In this document: piece after piece, positions 1 to 6,943 of the stretch | How positions within the stretch are numbered: the first letter of the stretch is position 1 | Layout: each line of letters starts with the position of its first letter | Assembly (NCBI GenBank): GCA_012964845.1 | Contig: DTTG01000025.1 | Coordinates: forward strand, 1 to 14,273 | From: Fidelibacterota bacterium | Lineage (GTDB): Bacteria; Fidelibacterota; Marinisomatia; SCGC-AAA003-L08; D37C17 | Length of the DNA stretch: 14,273 bases | Direction of reading: 5' to 3' | Translations under genes and position numbers: made by a program | Notes under the pieces: generated by a model | Databases searched by the model: none | Told to the model about the DNA's origin: nothing | What the model saw: the letters and a program-made list of their open reading frames with translations, nothing else

Positions 1-98
1 TTTTAACGGTGGGGGTTACCAGCGCCCTATTTTCAGGATTGGTGACAGCTTCTGCCATCACTAAGAGGAATTTGATGAAAGATTTATTTAAAAACTAA
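1..98 (+). CDS. 3' end of an unidentified membrane-protein gene (partial)
   Basis: An open plus-strand frame (codons starting at position 3) runs from the window edge to a TAA at 96-98. The visible ~31 residues are a hydrophobic, glycine/alanine/serine-rich stretch (including GVTSALFSGLVTASAI) followed by a short basic tail rich in lysine and arginine. That is the usual end of an integral membrane protein: a last membrane helix and a cytoplasmic tail. The stop shares bases with the stop of the convergent ubiA gene (minus-strand TAG at 95-97), a compact junction that supports both ends being real. The family cannot be named from so little. The opposite strand is also open here, so the call is moderate. 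It is the only plus-strand gene signal in the window. Confidence 0.5.
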   Translation, partial: LTVGVTSALFSGLVTASAITKRNLMKDLFKN

Positions 99-937
99 AT
101 TCCAGCGGATAGGATCACCAGCATTCCACCAATGGTAGTGCCCTTAAATATTTGTGCAGTTATGGCATAAACTTCTGATCCAGAACTCTCATTCAATAGA
201 AAGAACACAGAATACAATGATGGCAAGGCAACACCTCCAATGAGCAGAAAAAGGTAATAACTCCCATACCATCCTTCAAACCAGGGAATTGATGCCCCAA
301 AGCAGAGGCAGATAGTTAGAATCCGCAGAAGCCAAAGCGTTGCTGGCAGTCCATATTTTCTGGGGAATGTTTGTAAATTACCAACAGCATCTCCTTCAAT
401 ATCAGCAGCATCTTTCACCAGCTCTCGAATAGTAGAAAGGGTTACCCCCAGGCAGAAAGGAATCCACATTTTATCCACATGACCGGTAATAGCTCCCTCG
501 GTAAACAGAAATACCAATCCTAATATTGACCCCACAACCAGATTGCCAATAAATGGCAGCCGTTTAAATAGTGGTGTGTATAATACGAGTAAGGGCAAAA
601 CTAAAATAAGGGCAATCTGCCTGCCTAATGGATGCAGATAGCTTGTGGCCATAATACCCAAAGCGTACAGAATACTCATAATAATGAGGGCATCCCGAAC
701 TTTAAGTCTGCCTGAGGAGAGGACCCTGTCAGGCCGATTCACCTCGTCAATATGAATATCCAGTACATCATTTAGAATATTGGATGCACCGGCAAAACAG
801 AGAACCACAAGCGCGGTGTATGGAAGCAGGGGGGAGGTAATACCGTTTACCAGCCATGCAGCTATGAATACAGCAAACAGACTTAAAATCATATTCAAAG
901 GTCGGAGAATCTGGATGCTGGCAAAAAGACGATTCAT
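95..937 (-). CDS. UbiA-family prenyltransferase, digeranylgeranylglyceryl-phosphate-synthase-like
   Basis: A 280-residue polytopic membrane protein of the UbiA superfamily, which transfers a polyprenyl chain from a polyprenyl diphosphate to an acceptor in the membrane. The two Mg-diphosphate-binding Asp motifs are visible: NDVLDIHIDEVNRPDR at about residues 56-71 and RELVKDAADIEGD at about 171-183. About eight hydrophobic segments surround them. The first motif continues into RVLSSGRL, resembling the NRP-R-P-SGR pattern of archaeal digeranylgeranylglyceryl phosphate synthases and chlorophyll synthases more than MenA or 4-hydroxybenzoate UbiA. The start is placed at the ATG at 937, not at an upstream in-frame ATG (961). 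The 937 start has a strong GGAGGT (949-944) six bases upstream and forms an ATGA overlap with the prmC stop, so it is probably translationally coupled to prmC. The substrate is inferred from motif resemblance only; a quinone, heme or other lipid prenyltransferase remains possible. Confidence 0.85.
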   Translation of the reverse strand: MNRLFASIQILRPLNMILSLFAVFIAAWLVNGITSPLLPYTALVVLCFAGASNILNDVLDIHIDEVNRPDRVLSSGRLKVRDALIIMSILYALGIMATSYLHPLGRQIALILVLPLLVLYTPLFKRLPFIGNLVVGSILGLVFLFTEGAITGHVDKMWIPFCLGVTLSTIRELVKDAADIEGDAVGNLQTFPRKYGLPATLWLLRILTICLCFGASIPWFEGWYGSYYLFLLIGGVALPSLYSVFFLLNESSGSEVYAITAQIFKGTTIGGMLVILSAGI

Positions 938-1785
938 CTGCGTACCTCCACAATTCGCCAATCATTTTGCAGATCTTCGAAGAATTCAGTTTTTAAACCT
1001 GCATTTTGAAAGATTGATTCTACAGCCTGTTTTTGGGCATTGCCACCAAACTCAAGCAGGAGATAGCCGTCATTAGTTAATAGATTCTCAAATTGTTCAG
1101 CGAAGCGGTGGTAAAATGATAGTCCATCTCCATTATCTGTGAGAGCTGATGGGGGGTCATAATCCTGCACTTCAGCCTGAAGGGTATTCATTTCGTTTGT
1201 ACCAATGTAGGGGGGATTTGAAATTACCACATCAAATTTGGTCTTGAAGTTTTGTTTTAGAAAATCATGGTGGGCAAATCGAATGTTTTCTACCTGATGG
1301 AGTTTCATATTATCCTTTGCAATTTCAATAGTAGATTCAGAAATATCAGTCGCGAATATTTTATCAGCCAAATTTTCTAATCCTACAGTGATTGCAATAC
1401 ATCCTGTTCCGGTACCAATATCTAATAGGGAATTTACACTTCCATTTGTTTTTATGCGTTCTATGAGAATTTCAGTTTCAGGGCGGGGGATAAGCACATT
1501 TTGATTAACGATAAAATCTCTGCCATAAAAGGGTGCCTTGCCAATAATATGCTGAAAGGGTTCGCCGGAAATTCTGCGTTTTACCATAGTGCGAAAAACT
1601 TCCAATTCGTCTTCATTCATTATTTCTTCAAAGCGAACATAGAGATCAATACGTTGGCAGGAAAGAACCTCGCAAAGAAACCACTCCATTTCCCGGCGGG
1701 CATTATCTAAACCTTTTGTGGTAAAATGATCGGTACCCCAGTTAATGAGGTCAATGATGCGCCAGAGTTTAGTGGTGGTGGTCAT
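934..1785 (-). CDS. prmC: peptide chain release factor N5-glutamine methyltransferase PrmC
   Basis: A 283-residue S-adenosylmethionine-dependent methyltransferase that methylates the glutamine of the GGQ motif in release factors, raising termination efficiency. An N-terminal helical domain with the typical D-AR-E-E pattern (about residues 27-35) is followed by PRPETE (100-105), the SAM-binding LDIGTGTG (121-128), an acidic loop after strand 2 (TDIS, 146-149) and the catalytic NPPY (190-193) that holds the target glutamine. The length is normal for PrmC. The ATG at 1785 gives the usual short N-terminus before the LW-IIDLINW helix, but I see no clear Shine-Dalgarno. Its substrate gene prfA lies just upstream, separated by a probable terminator and a 223-base gap, so prmC likely has its own promoter. 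The stop overlaps the ubiA-family start (ATGA). Confidence 0.97.
   Translation of the reverse strand: MTTTTKLWRIIDLINWGTDHFTTKGLDNARREMEWFLCEVLSCQRIDLYVRFEEIMNEDELEVFRTMVKRRISGEPFQHIIGKAPFYGRDFIVNQNVLIPRPETEILIERIKTNGSVNSLLDIGTGTGCIAITVGLENLADKIFATDISESTIEIAKDNMKLHQVENIRFAHHDFLKQNFKTKFDVVISNPPYIGTNEMNTLQAEVQDYDPPSALTDNGDGLSFYHRFAEQFENLLTNDGYLLLEFGGNAQKQAVESIFQNAGLKTEFFEDLQNDWRIVEVRR
938..949 (-). promoter_or_regulatory. Shine-Dalgarno that fixes the ubiA-family start
   Basis: GGAGGT lies at 949-944 on the minus strand, six bases before the ATG at 937-935 and inside the 3' end of prmC. It is too far downstream to serve the alternative ATG at 961, so it decides the start. It also shows that this organism uses ordinary anti-Shine-Dalgarno pairing at least for some genes. 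Confidence 0.8.
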
Positions 1786-2008
1786 GTGAATTTTTGAAAT
1801 TTTCTTACTATTAAATTAACCACCATGCCAAAGGTAGGCAAGCAGATTAGCATGAATTTTGATGAATATTAATTACCAAATTATCTATCTGATGGATTGA
1901 TCCGACTAACCCGCCAAGAACCATCGGATAGGTATTACATAAAAATAATTCTGATTGAATATGTTAGAAATTACGAGAAAAGCGAAATAGAGAAAAAGTA
2001 ATTAAAAA
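1786..2008 (-). other. non-coding gap upstream of prmC, probable promoter region
   Basis: This stretch lies between the T-tract of the palindrome after prfA and the prmC start. It is AT-rich and holds no convincing ORF or RNA gene. A promoter for prmC-ubiA is expected here because the preceding unit appears to end at the hairpin, but I cannot place -35/-10 elements with confidence. Confidence 0.4.
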
Positions 2009-2036
2009 GTAGGGGTACGATATATCGTACCCCTAC
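1993..2036 (-). terminator. intrinsic terminator after prfA, built on a perfect 28-bp palindrome
   Basis: Bases 2009-2036 form a perfect palindrome: arms GTAGGGGTACGA and TCGTACCCCTAC around TATA. It starts 30 bases beyond the prfA stop. Read on the minus strand, the stem is followed at once by TTTTT (2008-2004) and, after six bases, a second TTTTT (1997-1993). This is the shape of a Rho-independent terminator for the DUF1385-prfA unit. On the plus strand the palindrome is not followed by a T-run, so it acts in one direction. The exact symmetry and the GTAGGGG/CCCCTAC ends also resemble dispersed short palindromic repeats found in many environmental bacterial genomes, so it may be a mobile repeat that now serves as a terminator. 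Confidence 0.8.
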
Positions 2037-2066
2037 CAACTAAAAGTTAATAGCCAACAGCTAACC

Positions 2067-3128
2067 TCACACTGCCTCCATGGCAGCCTTCTGATCTTCT
2101 AATTGCAGGGCTTCAATGGTCTCAGAAAGGTCACCATCCATAATTTCGTTGAGTTTATAAAGGGTGAGATTAATTCTGTGGTCTGTTACACGACCTTGGG
2201 GAAAATTATAGGTGCGAATTTTGGCACTCCTGTCACCAGTGGAAACCATGGATTTCCGTGCATCTGCTCGTTCCTTATGCTGTTTTTCCATTTCTACTTC
2301 ATAGAGCCGAGAGCGGAGTACCTTCATTGCCTTATCACGGTTTTTATGTTGCGATGTTTCATCTTGGCAGGTTACAACCAGCCCGGTGGGGTTATGAGTA
2401 ATACGAATTGCAGACTCAGTTTTATTTACATGCTGTCCACCTGCACCAGAAGCCCGGTAAGTATCAATTTTAAGGTCAGATTCGTTTACTTCTACATCCA
2501 CATCTTCCGCTTCAGGTAGTACTGCAACGGTGGCTGCACTTGTATGCACTCTGCCGCTTGATTCAGTTTCAGGAATTCTTTGTACTCGGTGAACACCCGA
2601 TTCAAATTTTAGAAGTCCATAGGCACCGTTACCAATTATGGTTACGATTACTTCTTTAACTCCGCCACCTTCATTTTCGTGCAAAGTCATAACCTCTGAT
2701 TTCCAGTTTTTCCGCTCAGCATAGCGAAGGTACATGCGGTACAGATTTCCAGCAAATAACGCCGCTTCATCTCCCCCCGTTCCTGATCTTATTTCAAGAA
2801 TAGTATTTTTATTATCATTTGGATCTTTGGGAATAAGCAGCACTTTCAGCTTTTCTTCCTGTTTGGCAATGTCTTCTTTCAAAGGACCAATTTCATCTTT
2901 CACCAATTCTTTCAATTCAGGATCGTCACCATTGAGAATTTCTTCATCTTCCTGGAGTTGTTCGTAGGTGTAGATATATTTTTTTGAATGCTCAACCAAT
3001 TCAGTAAGACCACTATGTTCTCGTGCCAATTTAGTGAAGGCTTTCATATCCTGCATGGCACCAGGTTGACTCATAAGGTCTGCCAATTCATCATAACGGG
3101 TTATTATGGTATGGAGCTTATCAATCAT
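2067..3128 (-). CDS. prfA: peptide chain release factor 1 (RF1)
   Basis: A 353-residue class I release factor that recognises UAA and UAG in the ribosomal A site and triggers peptidyl-tRNA hydrolysis. The GGQ motif at residues 230-232 (in [19 protein letters not shown]) is the catalytic tip and the PrmC target. The anticodon-like tripeptide is PET at 186-188 (RIPETES), a PxT motif typical of RF1; RF2 would have SPF. The length is full, and there is no programmed frameshift as in many RF2 genes. The ATG at 3128 overlaps the DUF1385 stop as ATGA, with AGAGG seven bases upstream, so translation is likely coupled to the upstream gene. A palindromic terminator follows the stop. The link with prmC (one gene further on) is common in bacteria. 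Confidence 0.98.
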   Translation of the reverse strand: MIDKLHTIITRYDELADLMSQPGAMQDMKAFTKLAREHSGLTELVEHSKKYIYTYEQLQEDEEILNGDDPELKELVKDEIGPLKEDIAKQEEKLKVLLIPKDPNDNKNTILEIRSGTGGDEAALFAGNLYRMYLRYAERKNWKSEVMTLHENEGGGVKEVIVTIIGNGAYGLLKFESGVHRVQRIPETESSGRVHTSAATVAVLPEAEDVDVEVNESDLKIDTYRASGAGGQHVNKTESAIRITHNPTGLVVTCQDETSQHKNRDKAMKVLRSRLYEVEMEKQHKERADARKSMVSTGDRSAKIRTYNFPQGRVTDHRINLTLYKLNEIMDGDLSETIEALQLEDQKAAMEAV

Positions 3129-4108
3129 CCGATAGCCTCTGCAACATAGGTTTCACCCTTGGAATATTGAGGGAGTTTATCCCCAAAGGCTTCCTTTAAT
3201 GCTTTCAGTGCAACTTCAACTTGTTCATCATCAGGTTGTTTAGTGGTTATATTTTGCAGCCATAAACCTGGCTGTGCCAATGTTCGAAAAAAAATATTAC
3301 TACGATGTTTTGCGGTTAATTTTAGCACTTCATATCCCAGCCCAGCTACAATTGGTATAAAAGGGATATGGAAGATGAGGCGCATCCATATTTTTAATTC
3401 ATCAACATAAAACAGAACCACTGAATCTAAAATTGCAAAGGATAGAATTGCCACTATCATGATAATAAAGAGAAAGCTGGTGCCGCAACGGGGATGTTGA
3501 GTGGGAAACTGTTGTGCATTGGAGATATTAAGTTCTTTCCCCGATTCAAAATTATAAACTGTTTTATGTTCTGCCCCATGATATTGGAAGAGACGGCGTA
3601 CATCTTTCATGAGTGAAATAAGTACTAAATAGGTAAGAAAAAATATTACTCGAAATAAGCCGGAAATAAGGTTGAATATGAAAGCATCTTGATCTTTATC
3701 AAAGAGCCAGGATGTAAGCCCAATTGGAGCTACAAAAAATAAACCTAAAGCCAGTCCAAATGAAAATAGTGTGAGCAATACATCCACAAACTTGCTGGGC
3801 TCTTTTTTTCCTTCTTCTTCAGGTATACTGATTTCAGCGGACCATTGTAAAGTTGAATATCCAATTTTCAATGATTCGAACAATCCTATTATCCCCCGAA
3901 GTAATGGTTTTTTTAAAAAGGGATATAATTCAACTTTAGATTTGAAATCATGCCTATCTATTTGGATATTACCTTCTGGATCACGCACTGCTGTTGCGTA
4001 TGCGCCAGGTACGCGCATCATAACTCCTTCCATAACGGCCTGACCGCCAACAAGAATGGAGGACTGGCTGATTAACAGGCGTAAATGATATAATAGTCTT
4101 TTTTTCAT
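3125..4108 (-). CDS. DUF1385 (YqhQ-like) membrane protein
   Basis: A 327-residue protein of the DUF1385/YqhQ family, whose biochemical function is not established; it has been described only as a predicted metal-dependent enzyme. Family hallmarks are visible in order: [12 protein letters not shown] at 21-32, HGAEHKTV at 177-184 and HPRCG at 205-209. The conserved His, Glu and Cys residues could bind metal. Predicted membrane segments lie at about 108-135, 145-166, 210-234 and 243-262. The C-terminal ~60 residues are hydrophilic. The ATG at 4108 is chosen because the next Met residues fall inside the GGQAVMEG motif; it has no visible Shine-Dalgarno and sits directly after a hairpin and T-tract. 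The gene is sandwiched between rpmE and prfA, a neighbourhood also seen for this family in other bacteria, suggesting a link to translation or envelope homeostasis that remains unproven. Confidence 0.9.
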   Translation of the reverse strand: MKKRLLYHLRLLISQSSILVGGQAVMEGVMMRVPGAYATAVRDPEGNIQIDRHDFKSKVELYPFLKKPLLRGIIGLFESLKIGYSTLQWSAEISIPEEEGKKEPSKFVDVLLTLFSFGLALGLFFVAPIGLTSWLFDKDQDAFIFNLISGLFRVIFFLTYLVLISLMKDVRRLFQYHGAEHKTVYNFESGKELNISNAQQFPTQHPRCGTSFLFIIMIVAILSFAILDSVVLFYVDELKIWMRLIFHIPFIPIVAGLGYEVLKLTAKHRSNIFFRTLAQPGLWLQNITTKQPDDEQVEVALKALKEAFGDKLPQYSKGETYVAEAIG

Positions 4109-4111
4109 GGT

Positions 4112-4152
4112 AAATAAAAAGCGGCTCCGCTTTGGAAAACGGAAACCGCTTT
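4112..4152 (-). terminator. hairpin with T-tract between rpmE and the DUF1385 gene
   Basis: On the minus strand AAAGCGG (4152-4146) pairs with CCGCTTT (4124-4118), and inner TCCG/CGGA segments extend the stem. TTTTTATTTA (4120-4111) follows. A competing shorter stem uses a second AAAGCGG copy nearer the loop, so two mutually exclusive hairpins share the same 3' arm. It begins 17 bases after the rpmE stop, and its T-tract ends within a few bases of the DUF1385 ATG. It could terminate fully, be leaky and lower expression of DUF1385-prfA, or mask that start. Confidence 0.7.
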
Positions 4153-4169
4153 ATTTAAATGTAATTCAG

Positions 4170-4388
4170 CTACTGTTTTAAATCGCTCTCAGTGAGATTA
4201 TATTTTTCCATATATTTTTCGATTCGTCCTGCAGTATCTACAAGATTCTGCTTCCCTGTAAAATAGGGATGACAGTTGCTGCAAATTTCCACATTTATTT
4301 TCCCAACGGTAGCACGTGTTTCAAAATTATTTCCACATGCACAGTGTACCATTGCTAGTTGATATTCTGGATGTATACCTTTTTTCAT
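4170..4388 (-). CDS. rpmE: 50S ribosomal protein L31, zinc-binding type
   Basis: A 72-residue L31, a small protein of the large ribosomal subunit that bridges towards the small subunit. Cysteines at 16, 18, 36 and 39 (CAC and CSNC) form the zinc-ribbon set of the C+ type of L31, as opposed to the zinc-free paralogue that many bacteria induce under zinc limitation. The family's KxGIHPEY start and [16 protein letters not shown] core are present. AAGGA (4398-4394) lies five bases before the ATG, with an additional AGGAG just upstream. The gene starts 18 bases after the aminotransferase stop, so they are probably co-transcribed. A hairpin with a T-tract follows the gene. Confidence 0.98.
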   Translation of the reverse strand: MKKGIHPEYQLAMVHCACGNNFETRATVGKINVEICSNCHPYFTGKQNLVDTAGRIEKYMEKYNLTESDLKQ

Positions 4389-4406
4389 TTTATTCCTTTC
4401 TCCTCG

Positions 4407-5582
4407 TTACTCTAATTCTTTTAATGTTTCTTCTACTAAATCCATTGCTCGAGCTAAGTCTTCATCTGAAGCTGCGTAAGAAAAACGTACATTTCCATCG
4501 CTTCCAAACGCCTTTCCTGCAACTGTGACTACGGCTTTTTGTTCCAGCAAATACATGGACAAATCATTTGATGACTGGATATTCCTATCATCCCCCATAT
4601 ATGAACTAAAATCAGGGAAAACATAAAAAGCACCACCGGGAGTGTCACAATGAACACCATTCATTTCATTCAGGCGGGTCACAATATAATCCCTGCGTTT
4701 CTTAAAAACATTCCGCATTATTGTAACCTCAGATTGATCCCCAATAAGCGCTTCAATAGCAGCAACCTGAGCGATTGAACTGGGGCATGAAGTACTTTGT
4801 CCCTGCAATTTTCCCATGGCCTTAATTACTTTTTCATCCCCTGCCGTGTATCCAATTCGCCATCCAGTCATAGCATATGTTTTCGAGCAAGACTGAAAAG
4901 TTAATACTTTTTCGGTGTTTTCTCCCAACATTGCTGTACTGATATAAGTTCTGTCATAGGTTAACTGTTCGTAGCATTCATCAGAAAAAACCCATACACC
5001 AGCTGTCTCGGCGATTTCTAATACTTTTAAAACTGCCTCATCACTCCATACTCCACCTGTGGGATTAGAGGGTGAATTAATAATAATGCCTTTCGTCCGG
5101 GAGGTTATTTTGGCTTTTAAATCATCCATCACCGGCTCGAATTGCCGGGCAGGATCTGTATTTACAAATATGGGCTTTGCACCGGTTACTGATACAAAAT
5201 CTGGAAAGGATACCCAATAGGGTGAGAAAATAATTACTTCATCTCCAGATTGAAAAAGTGCCTGACAGGCGTTGTAAAGTGAGTGTTTTCCCCCACAGGA
5301 AATGAGAATTTGTGATGTGTCATAATGCAAGTCATTATCTCGGCTTAGTTTTTTTACAACGGCTTTTTTCAATTCCAGAGTACCACCCTCTGGAGTATAG
5401 CGGGTATGACCCTCATCAATAGCACGCTTACCGGCGTTACGAATATTTTCAGGCGTGGGAAAATCGGGTTCTCCTACGCTGAGATTAATCACAGGTTTTC
5501 CAGCAGCACGAAGTTCCGCAGCTTTTGCCGTCATGACAAGGGTAGCAGAGGGAGTAATTCTTCCTATCCTATCAGTTAACAT
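4407..5582 (-). CDS. aspartate aminotransferase, class I subgroup Ib (possibly also prephenate aminotransferase)
   Basis: A 391-residue pyridoxal-phosphate (PLP) fold-type I aminotransferase, expected to interconvert aspartate/2-oxoglutarate and oxaloacetate/glutamate. Visible landmarks are the substrate-binding GEPDFPTP (37-44), NPTG (173-176), PLP-ring-contacting D201 and Y204, the Schiff-base lysine K234 in SCSKTYAMTGWRIGY, and the carboxylate-binding arginine R366. GGKHSLYN (97-104) carries a lysine at the position used by the Thermus-type Ib enzyme to recognise the distal carboxylate, which favours a dicarboxylic substrate. Several Ib enzymes also act on prephenate, so a role in tyrosine/phenylalanine synthesis is possible. 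The ATG at 5582 is 10 bases after the rho stop and lacks a good Shine-Dalgarno, suggesting coupling to rho. The length is normal. The enzyme class is certain, the exact substrate less so. Confidence 0.93.
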   Translation of the reverse strand: MLTDRIGRITPSATLVMTAKAAELRAAGKPVINLSVGEPDFPTPENIRNAGKRAIDEGHTRYTPEGGTLELKKAVVKKLSRDNDLHYDTSQILISCGGKHSLYNACQALFQSGDEVIIFSPYWVSFPDFVSVTGAKPIFVNTDPARQFEPVMDDLKAKITSRTKGIIINSPSNPTGGVWSDEAVLKVLEIAETAGVWVFSDECYEQLTYDRTYISTAMLGENTEKVLTFQSCSKTYAMTGWRIGYTAGDEKVIKAMGKLQGQSTSCPSSIAQVAAIEALIGDQSEVTIMRNVFKKRRDYIVTRLNEMNGVHCDTPGGAFYVFPDFSSYMGDDRNIQSSNDLSMYLLEQKAVVTVAGKAFGSDGNVRFSYAASDEDLARAMDLVEETLKELE

Positions 5583-5592
5583 AATATTAAAA

Positions 5593-6840
5593 TTAGGTAC
5601 TCATTGAATCGAGAAATTCACGATTGCTTTTGGTGTGTCCTAATTTTCCGAGGAGGAATTCCATTGCTTCTACATTTGTCATTTCATCTAACAATTTACG
5701 CAAGAGCCAAATTCGAGAGAGGTCTTTTCGTCCCATAAGCTTATCTTCACGACGAGTTCCAGATCGTTTTATATCCATAGAAGGATACACACGACGGTCA
5801 CTGAGAGATCTATCAAGCACCAGTTCCTGATTACCGGTTCCTTTGAATTCTTCAAAAATTACTTCATCCATACGACTACCGGTATCAATTAATGCAGTTG
5901 AAATAATAGTAAGGCTTCCACCATCTTCAACATTACGTGCAGCGCCGAAAAACCGTTTAGGTTTATGAAGGGCATTTGAATCTACACCACCCGTAAGAAT
6001 TTTTCCACTATGTGGAATTACTGTATTATAGGCTCTTGCCAAACGAGTTAGGGAGTCTAACAGAATAACCACATCTTCACCGCCTTCCACCATTCTTTTA
6101 GCTTTTTCAATAACCATTTCGCTTACTTGTACATGCCTCTCAGCAGGTTCATCAAAAGTGGAGCCAATAACAACAGCATCCACAGATCTCGACATATCTG
6201 TAACCTCTTCTGGACGCTCATCAATAAGAAGAAGAATTACCTGAATTTTAGGATCATTAGATGTGATGGCATTGGCAATTTTCTGCATGAGTATGGTTTT
6301 ACCCGTTTTTGGCTGTGCCACAATTAATCCACGCTGGCCTTTTCCAATGGGAGCTAGCAAATCAATTATTCGTGTAGAATATTCTTTTGCCGTAGTTTCC
6401 AGCTTGATATGTTCTTCAGGGAAAAGTGGAGTTAAATTATCAAAATATACGATATTTCTATTTTTTTCCGGGGCAACACCATTTACAGTATCCACTCTGA
6501 GTAACGCAAAGAACCTTTCATTATCTTTTGGTGGACGAACCTGCCCAGAAATTTGATGCCCTGTGCGGAGTTTAAATCGTTTTATTTGTGAATGAGAGAC
6601 ATAAATATCATCGGGACCGGGTAAATAGCTATAATCTTGAGAGCGCAAAAAGCCGTAGCCATCCGGCAGGACTTCCAACACTCCAGAAGCAAAAATATTA
6701 CCCTTTTTCTTTGCCTGAATGCCTAGAATCTCTTTTATGAGATCCTGCTTCCGCATTCCGGAAAAATCGGTTGAGCCAAGATCACCTGCAAATTTTTGCA
6801 GTTCTTTTACCGTCAACCCTTGTAGTTCACTGGTATCCAT
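5593..6840 (-). CDS. rho: transcription termination factor Rho
   Basis: A 415-residue hexameric RNA-dependent ATPase that ends transcription at C-rich, untranslated RNA. Order: N-terminal Rho-N helical region (1-45), cold-shock-like primary RNA-binding domain with GYGFLRS (61-67) and DIYVS (78-82), Walker A AQPKTGKT (175-182), catalytic-glutamate region DERPEE (207-212), Walker [17 protein letters not shown] (257-272), the Q/R-loop around [12 protein letters not shown], and the arginine-finger region [11 protein letters not shown]. The length is like E. coli Rho, without the long N-terminal insertion found in some Bacteroidota and Actinobacteria. AAAAGGA lies six bases before the ATG at 6840. 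A 103-base leader precedes it, followed downstream by the aminotransferase and rpmE in probable co-transcription. Confidence 0.98.
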   Translation of the reverse strand: MDTSELQGLTVKELQKFAGDLGSTDFSGMRKQDLIKEILGIQAKKKGNIFASGVLEVLPDGYGFLRSQDYSYLPGPDDIYVSHSQIKRFKLRTGHQISGQVRPPKDNERFFALLRVDTVNGVAPEKNRNIVYFDNLTPLFPEEHIKLETTAKEYSTRIIDLLAPIGKGQRGLIVAQPKTGKTILMQKIANAITSNDPKIQVILLLIDERPEEVTDMSRSVDAVVIGSTFDEPAERHVQVSEMVIEKAKRMVEGGEDVVILLDSLTRLARAYNTVIPHSGKILTGGVDSNALHKPKRFFGAARNVEDGGSLTIISTALIDTGSRMDEVIFEEFKGTGNQELVLDRSLSDRRVYPSMDIKRSGTRREDKLMGRKDLSRIWLLRKLLDEMTNVEAMEFLLGKLGHTKSNREFLDSMST

Positions 6841-6943
6841 ATAATATCCTTTTGATTAAAATTGAATTATGAATTGAGAAAAATTTAATATTGGATTTAT
6901 TGCGGAATAGGGAGTTATCCGCGTAGCCAAATATAAGGACTCT
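6841..6943 (-). promoter_or_regulatory. rho leader: hairpin followed by a G-free stretch
   Basis: This is the gap between the folC stop and the rho start. On the minus strand a hairpin (6922-6902; GCGG/CCGC plus three A/T pairs with one bulge) is followed by 53 bases without any G (6902-6850), then the rho Shine-Dalgarno. The hairpin has no T-tract, so it is a poor intrinsic terminator for folC. G-poor RNA is what Rho prefers to bind, and rho is autogenously attenuated in E. coli, so a similar control is conceivable here. The stretch is AT-rich rather than truly C-rich, which weakens the idea. A rho promoter may also lie here, but I cannot place one. Confidence 0.35.

Noticed and set aside
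1..58. Possible minus-strand gene beginning at the ATG near 58 (MAEAVTNPEN...)
   Set aside because: Open on the visible bases but without a Shine-Dalgarno. The plus-strand reading gives a convincing membrane helix with a basic tail and a stop that abuts ubiA. Left-flanking sequence would settle it.
938..961. Earlier ATG for the UbiA-family gene, adding eight residues
   Set aside because: The strong GGAGGT lies downstream of it, and the ATG at 937 gives a standard ATGA junction with prmC.
1829..1836. TAnnTTTG (TACCTTTG) on the minus strand upstream of prmC, like a Bacteroidota -7 promoter element
   Set aside because: No matching TTTG-type -33 element at the right spacing, and an 8-base degenerate match is expected by chance.
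2103..2519. Plus-strand open frame of 138 codons inside prfA
   Set aside because: Lies wholly antisense to a strongly conserved gene and has no recognisable protein features.
6263..6556. Plus-strand open frames inside rho
   Set aside because: Antisense to the highly conserved ATPase core of Rho, low-complexity translation and no start signal.
6902..6922. Hairpin after folC as an intrinsic terminator
   Set aside because: Short bulged stem with no T-tract after it on the minus strand; kept only as part of the rho leader.
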